Source: Anagrus nilaparvatae
Taxonomy: Eukaryota > Arthropoda > Insecta > Hymenoptera > Mymaridae
Reading direction: 5' to 3'
NCBI GenBank assembly: GCA_022575985.1
Contig: JAKSXM010000014.1
Location: forward strand, 10,912,001-10,976,000
Length of the DNA: 64,000 nucleotides
The notes beneath the pieces are model-generated. The model was not told the DNA's origin. It did not search any database and was given only the letters and a program-made list of their open reading frames with translations. Shown here piece by piece: positions 54,798 to 64,000 of the stretch. The number at the start of each line of letters is the position of its first letter. Position 1 is the stretch's first letter. Both the position numbers and the translations under genes were made by a program.

Positions 54798-55240
54798 GCA
54801 AACTTAACCCATCTACGCCCAAAGGGACGTAGGCGGAAAGTCGTAAAAAAGGTAGATATATATATCTCTATATAAATAGAGAATTTTAAAATATATCCTT
54901 ACAGTAAAATTTCAAGCTATTGCCAAATCTGAATTCAGATTTTACTTACTAACCTTTTAAATGCCCCAAAAATAGGGGTGAATGGGGTGAAAAAGGGGCT
55001 GTAATAAAAATGACAGAAAAATCAATATAAAAATAAAAAAAATGATGCCAAGAAAAAATGTAAATTTACTTTTTGTGTAAAAACCTTACATTTTTTAAGT
55101 TTATGAAAAATTTAATTAGCTTTAACTCTTATATTGCAAAAATTTTCAAAAAATTTTTGTTTTAGCTCCAAATTGGTTCCAATAGGTAAATTTTACTCCT
55201 AATTCCATATTTTGGATTTGTTCTGAGAAAAAACTTTTGT

Positions 55241-55469
55241 GAGCATAAAAATAGGGGTAATCTGAGCAAAACGGTACCTATAAAATTTATAATTCTTGCA
55301 TAGGAAACGAAGTTAACGAATTGCTTTAAGTATTATTCATATTATTTTTTAGATAAGAAAACTTTTTTAGTCAAACTTACACAAAGCAATTCGTCAATTT
55401 CGTTTCCTATGCAAGAATGATAAATTCTATAGGTACCATATTTCCCGGATTACCCCTATTCTTATGCTC
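55241..55469. repeat. Inverted repeat, arms about 95 bp
   Basis: GAGCATAAAAATAGGGGTAA at the left pairs with the right end TTACCCCTATTCTTATGCTC. The inner TGCATAGGAAACGAAGTTAA block is repeated inversely around a ~50-bp centre. MITE-like, inside the larger transposon. Confidence 0.75.
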
Positions 55470-56029
55470 AGAGATGTAGTTTCGCTTTGAATCTACCTTT
55501 GAAGCTACCTTTGCTTAAAATCAGATGGTAATATGGTTGTGATTCCTGATTACGCAAGAATTCAAACATTTAAAAAGATAAGAGTTTACATATCGAAAAA
55601 CAATAGATGTTGTAAGCATCATCTTATAAGAAAAGTTTCGATAAAAAGCATTATTTTAGAGAAGCCAAAATTTTTTGTATAACAAGTATATTAAGTGCGC
55701 CTAAGGTAGAATTATTTTTACCTATATCTGATGCAAGTTCAAAAAGAATTCATTATGATTGACTGGTTTTAGTTGGACTATAGGCTTCTAAAATCCCACA
55801 CTAAAGCGCTTTCGATACGTACGTGTAAATTCAATATGGCCGGCAAGTCGTCTGATATTCAGCATCATAACATTGTATTAATATACTAAAACGTGGATAA
55901 TTAAGATTTTTATAAATAAAAACATAGTATAATTAGATTTTTATAAATAAAAACATAGTAAAATTAGATTTTTATAAGTATAATACACATATCTTATAAT
56001 AAATTCGTGTTTTTTAAGTTAAATTAAAA

Positions 56030-57538
56030 GTGAGTCACATTATGAGTTTAAGTTTAGAAGAAATTTGTAGGTCCACTCAATCTGATTACAGAAATAAAAA
56101 TTTTAAAGACGGTGAAAAAATTATACAATGTAATTTAGTTGGTTGTGGTAAAATTGTAAATGAGTTAGTGACAGTCGTGACAGATAGATTTTTTATAGAA
56201 GGTTGTGTTTTACAAACATCTCATATAAGATTGGAGGCATTCATAATTCAATGTGAAATTCATAAAGTCTCAGGGGAAATTTTATCCTTAAGATGTTCGT
56301 GTACAGCTGGTGAAGGAGAAAAGTGTAAACATATTCTGGCTGTTTTGTTATTTCTTAATAGGTAAGAAAAAGAAAACAGATTAGTTTTTTATTAAGTAAA
56401 AATTAAAAAAATTTTAATTTTTTTATTATTAATTTGTAGAGTAGATATTAATAAATTACCAATATTATCTTGTACCGATCGTAAAGCCTACTGGAAAAAG
56501 GATTACAACAAATGTTTGGAAAAATATGACCCAAGACCACTTAAAGAAATTGAATCCTTCAAAATTAAGCCAAACGAAATTGTTGTAAGTGACATCATTA
56601 AAAATGAAATCAAACAGCTGGCATTAAGAACTTTAAAAAGATCAGCTTACGTCAAACACAAAGAAGGTCGTCATCCTGCTATCGTTGTTAAGAAAACAAA
56701 GAATTACCATTTAACAGAAGATGATTGTGACAAAATTAAACTTCTCTTTGATCATCAAGAAAAAAATAAATCTCATTTTTGGTTACATCAAGTTAATTGC
56801 TTTACAAAAACTTGCTGCAATACAATATACAATGAAAAATTTCCAGAAACGGGAATGCAAAAAGCTATTTCAATTTGTCAAGACTCCAGGCTAAATTTTA
56901 CTGTATGGGAAAATGAAAGAAATTTTAGAATAACTGGCACAACATGTTATGATACTTACACTTATACAAAAAATCCAAATGCTGACTGGCCAAAAAGATG
57001 TAAAAAAGTTTTTGATAAATCAGAAATTAAATCTGATTATACTGATCATGGTATTGAAAATGAAGATAAGGCTCGAGACAAATTTAAAGAAATAACTGGA
57101 AAAAGAGTTTTTGAAACGGGTTTATTGATTTCTGTACAAAATCCATGGTTGGCTTGTAGCCCTGATGGGGTAATTTTTGAAAATGGAGAACCAACTGAAT
57201 TATTAGAAATTAAGTGTCCTTATTTAGGAAAAACAAAAACAATTCAAGCTGCTGTAGATGGAGATTTTGGTAAAAAATGGTTAAATTTAAAATCAAATCC
57301 AATAACATTAAAAAAGAAGAGTAAATATTATGGGCAAGTGCAACTTGGGATGTTTATTCTTAATGTTATCAAAACGTCATTTTGCTTATATGCTTCCTTC
57401 GATGATTCAATGGTAATAATAGAAGTATACATAGATATGCCATTTGTACAACAAATGTTAAGTGCAATAAAAAAAGTTTATTTTGAAGTGATGCTGCATA
57501 CTTTATGTGATAACGGCAAGAATCCTGATGAAGAATAA
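56030..57538 (+). CDS. SWIM zinc finger / YqaJ-type nuclease of the transposon, two exons
   Basis: Exons 56030-56361 and 56440-57538, joined at AG|GTAAGA...TTTGTAG|A, give 476 residues. A SWIM zinc finger lies near residues 88-101 (CSCTAGEGEKCKH). The YqaJ exonuclease fold follows: GIENEDKARDKF near 314, CSPDGVIF near 352 and ELLEIKCP near 367, supplying the Glu, Asp and Glu-x-Lys of a PD-(D/E)xK nuclease, then YYGQVQLGMF. The family makes phage-lambda-exonuclease-like enzymes, and ISL2EU transposons carry one as a second protein. It may trim or protect DNA ends during transposition; that role is inferred. It starts MSHIMSL; a later Met (56042) is also possible. No stop or frameshift is visible. 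It converges on the transposase gene. Confidence 0.82.
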
Positions 57539-57539
57539 T

Positions 57540-57897
57540 AAAAATTGAATTACAAGACATTATATAATCATTTACTTAATTATGTTGATGTTTTTAACAT
57601 CATAATTTTGTTGATATTTTTATAAACATAATGAAGTAAAAATGTTTTGCAATTCAAATATTCAATATCAGTGGCAATATATTCATTCATAAATAAGTTT
57701 GAATTTATTTTTATATAATTAAATAAATTTTTTATTCAATGTTGTGTATTACAATAGCTTATTTAGGCAGTATATTGCAAACTATATCAAAATATAAAAA
57801 ATTTTTATTTACTTGATTAATTATTAAATACATGTAAAATTTTTATTGAAATAAATTATATGTTTTTTAAATATTAGCTTTTTCAAATTAAATTTAT
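57540..57897. terminator. Convergent 3' ends of the two transposon genes
   Basis: AT-rich gap with AATAAA-type signals on both strands (ATTTATT and AATAAA near 57720 and 57850). Confidence 0.4.
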
Positions 57898-59588
57898 TTA
57901 ATTATGCATGAATTTATCATCCATTAGGATTGGTGAACTTAAATTTACAGTCGCACAGATAACTGTAAATATATCTTCTACCATGGGTACTAAATTATTT
58001 TGCATGGTATCACTCAAAATTTTAAAAACTTTAAGTCTTTGATTATAGCGCTCAACGTGAATTCTTGCTGCTGCTATTTTTGATGTTAATAAGGCTTCTG
58101 CTTTTGTAAATCTTTTTCTTTGCTTTCCTAAAAATGGAGGTCTGATTAATTTTATACGATTTAAATCACAAATATCATCAATGAGGAAGCCACGATCCAG
58201 CATTATTGCATCACCTGGTTTTAAATACTTATTTATAAGATCACTGTTTTCAAAAATTTGCTTATCACCTACTCTTCCTCCATAAATTGAAGATTTGTAA
58301 ACTATGTTACCCGCAGGAGAAACTCCAGTCATAATTTTCCATGTATAATTTCTTTTATAATTAGAATATGAAATAATTTGATTTTGTAATTGACTTGATT
58401 GCTGAACATAAATTTCAGTGCAATCTAAAACTACTAAAACCTCTTCAAAGCCTTTAAAACATTTAGGAATATTTTTTCTTATTTCTTCCGTCCCAGGCCA
58501 TTCAATAAAACATTCTAGGGCAGCACTTAACAGCTGCACTGTTTCATAGAAAATTGTTGTACAATGCTGAGCACTGTAAACATTAAATATTATAGCTAAA
58601 AAAGCGTATGATAAATTTTTCTTCATTTTGACATACGTCAAAATTATTCTATCCCTCAAATCCATTTTAGAAAACTTTTTTTTATCAATCTTGGATGCTG
58701 CAGTTACAATAAAATTTAGAAGTTCAAAAGATTCTATGTCTGTTGTTGTACTTAATTCTGCATCAGTATTAATATTGCGCAATATTGATCCAGTTGGTAT
58801 TTTATAAAAAGTATCGCTTACTTGTATACCAGTACAAAATGAAATAGGTACTGCTTGTATACCAATAGAGCACTTATATTCATCTGTTTGTGTACCAATT
58901 TCAGCGGTCAAATTAAAAATCTGTTTATCTACATCAGTACTATTATCTTCTACCTGGTCTTCATTTTTTTCAGAAATAATATTTGCATCATTTACATTAG
59001 TTTCATCAAAATTAATTTTTCTATTGCGCCTTTTTTTTATAATAGGATCTTCAATAACCTGCCTGTTTAACCTTCTTTTTAATCTATTTTTTTGTAGTTG
59101 GTTGTTAGATTTATTGTTACCAGGAAGATGACAACTAGGAACTGCGTCCCTTTTCAATTTTCTTATTGGAGTATGAAAATCTGTAAAATTTTTTAAATAA
59201 TAAAAAACAAATTATGAGACATATTGTATTTATATTTTTTACATAATACATATATATATATATATCTGTAATATATTTCATTATACTTAATAAACAGATA
59301 AATAACTTACCAGATAACAAATAATCATTTTTTTTCAAAGTGAAGAGAACATATTTTCATTGATGAATTTAACTTTAATTTTAATGCTTTTTCCCAAGCG
59401 TAAAGCTTATCTACGGTTTCGTCTACTCCAAAATGATTTTTAATAAACACACTAGTTTCGCCCGCTATTGGAGCAGAATGCAGTCGAATTGTGCAGTTTT
59501 CATTCATATATCTACTTTTACAATTTTTAACACAACATTTTTTGTAATTTTTTTTCCTATTTCGTGGTGAAAAATTAACTCCTTCCAT
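57898..59588 (-). CDS. THAP/DDE transposase of the ISL2EU-type element, two exons, one frameshift
   Basis: Exons 59311-59588 and 57898-59180, joined at TCTG|GTAAGT...TTACAG|AT. Exon 1 is a THAP finger (KCCVKNCKSRY, AWEKALKLKL, KICSLHF) that ends in exon 2 with KRDAVPSCHLP. A basic region and an acidic linker follow. The DDE core has Asp in VVLDCTEIYV, Asp in MLDRGFLIDD and Glu in HVERYNQRLK, as in HARBI1-like transposases. The total is 1561 coding bases, one too many. An A8 run at 59330-59337 breaks the frame after CSLHF, so one extra A explains it. Otherwise open. It would bind the TIRs and cut the element out. Confidence 0.82.
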
Positions 59589-59849
59589 TATTTATCACGA
59601 AAAACTAAACTTTTTCGATGTTATACAATGTTACAGCTGACAACTTGCCGGTCATATTGAATTCACACGTACGTACCGAGAGTGCGAGTGTGTCAGAATC
59701 TTCGAAGCCTATAATAGAAGAAATAGAAAAAATGCTTCTTCATTAAGAAATTATACTAACCAAAATCCATTACAGGCCTTAGTAATTTAGTTAACCAAGC
59801 TTCAATGGTAGTGCAGATTCACTAATTGCCATGATATATAAATTAAAAA

Positions 59850-61093
59850 ATAATTCAATTGTATTAGATACTTGTAAGTCTTATTTAACAGCTTTTGAAA
59901 ACAATGTATTACAGAAAGATTTTGGTTTCCGCAATTGTCAAAGAGAAGATATAGTTAATAGTCATATAGCAGAAATCGTTAAAAAAATTATTTGATCTAA
60001 AGGATGAATTAGTTTTGGTTTTTGAAGGTACGTATGTTAAAAATTTAAAAAAGCAGAAACAATGACTATCAGAGGCGGTCTTATAGTGTGCACAAACATT
60101 ATAATTTAGCAAAAAATCTTTTACTGTCTGCGCAACCGATGGTTTTGTACTTACTGTGTCTCATTATGACGGATCTATGAATGATGCTGATATTTTAAAA
60201 GATATATTAAATAAGGACAGAGATATTAATAATCTTTTACAAGAAATAGATATTTTTGTTATGGACCGTGGTTTTTACGATGTAATAAATACTGTTAAAG
60301 TAAGAAGTTTTAAATACTTAAAGCCTGCATTAAAAGGAAATAGAAAACAGCTTCCAATCAACGAAGCTAATGATAGCCGATTCGTAACAAAAATAAGATG
60401 GCCTGTCAAAGCTGCACACGGAGTAATTGGAAAAAATCTCAAGATTCTAAACAATGTATATTTGAACATACCTCTAATTAAGCATTAAGGTTATGCGAGA
60501 GTCACAAATTATCTTCATAATAAGTATTGCAAATGATTTAGTTCAGATTCAACATTCATGGATCAGATAGTATCCAGGATGTAAATGAGAAAAAATCTCC
60601 AAAATACGTTAGCTGAAGAAGCAGCAGCTGGTAGTTATAATAGAAAAAGCAGTATTTTTGCGAAACTTATAGCTGAAGATTTAGAAGATTTCCCAAAACT
60701 GGAACTAGATGAATTAAAATTGTTTTTTATGGGTACCTCAAGGTTATCTCAAGAAATATGCTATTTAGCAAATTAATTGATGAAGAGGACAATTCTTTTT
60801 ATATAAAATATTTGAAGGATAATAATAATATACTATTAATAGAAGTACAACCACGGCATAAAAGGCAAACAGTTTATAAATGCCTTATTCATTATATACC
60901 TGGACAAGACGACGTTGATGGAATTCATCGGTATTCCTGCAATTGTGCTAACGGTAACCGAACAGCAGTAGTATTTTATTTATCCCATGTAAGGTATTTG
61001 GAAGTGGTAATGAGACCAGCAAATTTTTTAAACAATCTCTTTGTTAATCATGATGTGGTACCAGTTATCAATGATGATAGCGATGAAGATTAA
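59850..61093 (+). pseudogene. Second, unrelated DDE transposase with C-terminal SWIM-like motif, broken
   Basis: Fragments in several frames follow the order of a HARBI1-related transposase found in many insects. VFEGTYV and RRSYSVHKHYNLAKN come first (60025-60120), then LTVSHYDGSMNDADILKDIL, VMDRGFYDVI and the TKIRWPVKAAHGVIGKNLK block (60156-60488). A C-terminal CNCANGNRT-type SWIM remnant at 60950-60970 is followed by HVRYLEVVMRPANFLNNLF. The expected SWIM CxH is changed (VVFYLSHV). Frameshifts near 60000, 60130 and 60490. It is probably an older insertion in the larger element. Confidence 0.6.
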
Positions 61094-61099
61094 GCTATA

Positions 61100-62270
61100 T
61101 GTTCACATATAAATAATTTGGTTTCAAAATTAATTTTTTTTTAAATATTTATATTACCGTTTTAGAAATATTCATGTTATTTCAAGAGTAAATTTGAAAG
61201 CTGCGTAAAGTTAGGAGACTCTTGAAGAAGCAAATAAAAATATATGGGCAGTTGTATTTTAAAAGATCCATATTACATGAAAAATACAAAATGATTGATA
61301 TATTATTTTTAAAAGCTTTAAACTTTATTTGATAAAAATATTCATAATATAAAATTACTTTTGTTGAATTTTCTTTTATTTTTTTTTGCAAAAAACATAA
61401 CCTCTTGATAAATATAGTATGCCATATGAATAATTTTTGTGAATTCGACCCTCGTTTTAGATTAAGAAGCAGTTATATGCAATTAAAAACGGCTAAAATG
61501 AAATTTTTTTTAGTTTTTTTTTAACCATAACTGCAGTGCAAAGCTTTTGAGTGGATATCTGTTGTAAAAAAAGGATCAAATTGAAAGGATTTTCATAAAC
61601 ATAGAATATTTATAAAAAAAAAGCTTATATTTAAAAAATCACCTAAATCATAAAAAATTCTATTTTTTAATTTCGGCTTTTTTCGATTTCTGAGCTTGCC
61701 AGCGAGTATTTTTGTGTTTTTTTTACAGTAAAACTTGGATTTTAGTTATTCAAATAACATATAAAAATTTTTTTTTGATGATATGCCTTGATCGCGAGTG
61801 ATTTTGATGAAAATTTGAAATTTTTTGATTTTAGCAACTACCTATTTTTTCGATTTTTTAATGCAATGGATCTCCTAGTTGAAAATTAATTTTTTTTTTT
61901 TTTTTTTTTTTCTTAAATTTTAGTCTTAAAAGAATAATTTGAGACCCTTTAAACGCATTTCTCACTTGTAGAAACTGAGTAATTAATTTCTTAAAATAAA
62001 AAATAATTTGTTTAATTTTTACGGTAATTTGGAGCCGCCCTGATCCACCAAGGGGCGCTAAATATAAACTAGGCGTGGTCAGCTTATTTTTTTGGTGTAT
62101 GTAATCAATTTTTCCAGGAAAATCTAAAATGTAGGCCGGGGCTGATTTAACATACATATCTCTTTTACTAATGTCTTATATTTTTCATAATTTTTGAACG
62201 TTTCTAGCAGCGATGAGTTAGGCGAGAAGAATAAAAAGGCTAGATTAGCTAGAAATGCGTTTTTTTTTAA
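61100..62270. other. AT-rich internal DNA of the transposon
   Basis: No ORF of note; T-run at 61890-61911. Confidence 0.4.
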
Positions 62271-62277
62271 ATTCACC

Positions 62278-62393
62278 CTGAGCTGAGTTTTAGACATTAA
62301 GGGCTAAAGTACTAAGACGCATACTTAGTGTACACACTCACCTTGAAATTTTCAGCCCATTCGGAAGACCCGATCTGGAAGGTTTTGCTTTTC
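62278..62393. repeat. Right TIR of the ISL2EU-type element
   Basis: Inverted partner of 54688-54797; its outer end lies about 43 bases from the donor site of exon C. Confidence 0.65.
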
Positions 62394-62435
62394 TGAGAAA
62401 GAATTCCTCAATAATGTTTTAAAATTTTCGCTTAC

Positions 62436-62575
62436 TCTAAAATTATCTCCATTTTTTCCTTCAATTTCTACTCTGACTGATAGATCTTCTTTTGAGATAT
62501 TAGTGAAATATAAATCTCTCTTTGTTTCTCCTTCCAGGAAGACTATTGAAATTAAGCTTGTCTTAATTTTGTTAC
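62436..62575 (-). CDS. Host gene exon C
   Basis: 140-base minus-strand exon flanked by AAATTTCAG and AGA|GTAAGC. It starts with two bases of a split codon and then has 46 codons without a stop: NKIKTSLISIVFLEGETKRD onward, ending KNGDNFR. It ends in phase 0, matching exon B. The intron between them (62435 to 54623) holds the ISL2EU-type transposon. It needs an upstream exon ending in phase 1 beyond this point; none is recognised to the end of the window. Product not recognised. Confidence 0.65.
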
Positions 62576-62664
62576 CTGAAATTTAATAATAAAAATTAAA
62601 GACGTGTTTTCTTGATTTTTTATATAAGATTAAAGCCACGCAAAAATTCTAGCCACTATTCAGC

Positions 62665-62945
62665 TAGCAACGCCCTTACTGATCAACGCTAAACGTGCGA
62701 CTTTTCACACCTTCGGTTCCCGAAGCCAGGCACGCATTAAACATGTTTCAACAGAATACCAATGATTATCTTTACTGAACGCTTAAGTGCCTCGACTGGT
62801 ATCCCGGCTGGTCCTGGTGCCTTTCCATTGTTCATGGACTGGAAGTCATACGGTCATTAGCATTAAAATAACTAGCGAGACCGCACACGTCGGTAGGACA
62901 TTATTAACCATTAACTTGGGGTTCCGCGATTTGCATCTTAGACTA
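62665..62945 (-). pseudogene. R1-type LINE reverse transcriptase fragment
   Basis: The minus strand reads NGKAPGPAGIPVEALKRSVK near 62820-62760, the first conserved block of R1/jockey-type RT (KAPGPDGIP). It then decays through stops near 62740. Both ends are truncated. This block is the part missing from the copy at 50960-54150, but the two are in different places and orientation. Confidence 0.6.
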
Positions 62946-63086
62946 ACAAAAGTGCGCTAAATACTATATAGCAACTATTGTAAATTCTCTTTCTTTGGAT
63001 ATCTAATTAAAGAAACACTTGTACATGTAATTAGACTTCTTCATTTATGTTCGGTATATAATCTATAATATGTATATATGTTATTT

Positions 63087-63560
63087 AAAAATATTTTTTA
63101 AAATTAGTCTGAAGAATTTATTAATATCTTGGATTAGCCTGGGATTTCCAAATTTTTTTTTTATATTAGACATCTGAAATTTAATTTACACCTTTTATTG
63201 CTTTTTTTGAATCCCTGCCGGGTGTGTAAGCCAATATTTTCAATAAAAAAAAAATAATTTTTGCTTATGCTATTGAATGGACAGAATAAAAAATTCAATA
63301 TGCTGATTAGGATCTGATCAATTTGGCAAGAAATGAACGATAAAAAACAATACAAATTTCTAGAATATTCAAAGTTAGCATTTTCATAATATTCATTATG
63401 TATAATTTAACTATTGCCTTACGGAGCCGGCAGGTATAGAAAAAAAGCAACAAAAGGTGTAATGTAAATTTCAGATGTCTAATATAAAAAAAAAATTTAG
63501 AAATTCCAAGCTAATCCAAGATATCAATAAATCCTTTAGACTAATTTTAAAAAATATTTT
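63087..63560. mobile_element. MITE, about 474 bp, with ~135-bp arms
   Basis: The left arm (63087-63222) has AAATTAGTCTGAAGAATTTA, TCTTGGATTAGC, TTATATTAGACATCTGAAAT and CTGCCGG. The right arm (63427-63560) is its inverse with a few changes. No ORF. Confidence 0.8.
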
Positions 63561-63660
63561 AAAAAAAATAGACATCCCAGGCTAATTATATAAAATAACA
63601 GAAAATTCGCAAGGAAAATATAATGTCTATCCCATAAAATATTATACTTTTTCAAAAGTA

Positions 63661-63868
63661 TGTTATAAATATGTTAGTATTAGTGTACATTTTGTAAGAG
63701 TGGAGAAAGACACGCCGGCCAGCACGATCAGTGCCGACACGGCTGCCTTAAGCAACACATATTATTATAATAAACTCTTATTATTTCTATAATACTAAAA
63801 GTGCAGTCATTTATTGTATTACAATTATCACCATTATCACTTATATAACCAGTAGTGAATCATAAACA
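63661..63868 (+). repeat. Candidate 5' LTR of a BEL/Pao element running off the window
   Basis: Starts TGTTATAAAT and ends CATAAACA, with an AATAAACTC signal inside. It is followed at once by TTTGGTCCAACAAACCG, a sequence typical of the start of BEL/Pao leaders. The element body is beyond base 64000. Confidence 0.45.
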
Positions 63869-64000
63869 TTTGGTCCAACAAACCGTTTGTATTTTGAAAA
63901 ATAATTAAAAAAATAAATAAAGCTTTTATAAAACATCAGCGCATGCTTCAAGAACGTGGTCATTCGCGCGCCGGGAAGATTTTACAAAAAAAAAAAACGT

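Larger units (their letters stand above)
54688..62393. mobile_element. ISL2EU-type DNA transposon, 7.7 kb, nearly intact
   Basis: Diverged inverted ends at 54688-54797 and 62278-62393 share CTTCCAGATCGG, TGTACACT, TAGCCCTTAAT and AACTCAGCTCA-type blocks. Between them are a plus-strand SWIM/YqaJ nuclease gene and a minus-strand THAP/DDE transposase gene, arranged tail to tail. A THAP-fused HARBI1-like transposase together with a YqaJ protein is the known content of ISL2EU elements. A second, broken transposase and two smaller inverted-repeat features also lie inside. The whole element sits in the intron between exons C and B of the host gene. Confidence 0.7.

Noticed and set aside
60275..60469. 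Minus-strand ORF of 64 codons
   Set aside because: Antisense of the second transposase relic.

Overview
The window is AT-rich nuclear DNA from an animal, most likely an insect. The mix of errantivirus-like Ty3/gypsy elements, BEL/Pao elements, R1-type LINEs, THAP transposons and many short inverted-repeat elements points that way, as do GT-AG introns and A/T homopolymer runs. Hymenoptera and Hemiptera cannot be told apart from this sequence. No rRNA, CRISPR array or intact canonical tRNA was found.

Only one host gene is visible, on the minus strand. It has three phase-compatible exons at 62436-62575, 54458-54622 and 12989-13175. Its ~7.8 kb intron contains an ISL2EU-type DNA transposon. Its ~41 kb intron holds most of the other elements. 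Both ends of the gene lie outside the window, and I do not recognise the product.

Layout. 1-6728: TIR transposon whose transposase is split by a gypsy element (725-5303; LTR 4128-5303, intact gag, protease, pol deleted, 4-bp TSD). 6730-8762: foldback element with inverted minisatellites. 8.6-12.1 kb: degenerate repeats, a GC-richer island, a MITE and a tRNA relic. 14.5-15.1 kb: THAP-gene relic. 15587-16390: solo LTR. 16435-17905: 1.47-kb near-perfect foldback. 18.6-19.8 kb: Gag-like/transmembrane gene. 20.4-24.1 kb: MITE, AT-rich DNA, minisatellite. 24113-34920: decayed gypsy element of the same lineage as the first, with gag, PR, RT, RNase H, an OTU-like peptidase segment, integrase and an Env-like ORF. 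35.7-38.3 kb and 44.3-45.9 kb: BEL/Pao relics. 39.8-42.8 kb and 42.8-48.9 kb: two related LTR elements in opposite orientation, one carrying a 926-bp MITE in its LTR. 49.7-54.2 kb: two R1-type LINE copies in opposite orientation. 54.7-62.4 kb: ISL2EU-type element with a DDE transposase gene, a SWIM/YqaJ nuclease gene and a second broken transposase. 62.7-64 kb: R1 fragment, MITE and the start of another LTR element.

The most informative points are three. Both gypsy elements keep a TTTAAAC slippery heptamer directly before the gag stop, which would shift translation by -1 into the protease frame. One of them has an OTU-like cysteine peptidase segment between RNase H and integrase. The ISL2EU-type element is close to intact, with a single one-base frameshift in its transposase. 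Apart from the host exons and that element's two genes, nearly all coding sequence here is decayed.
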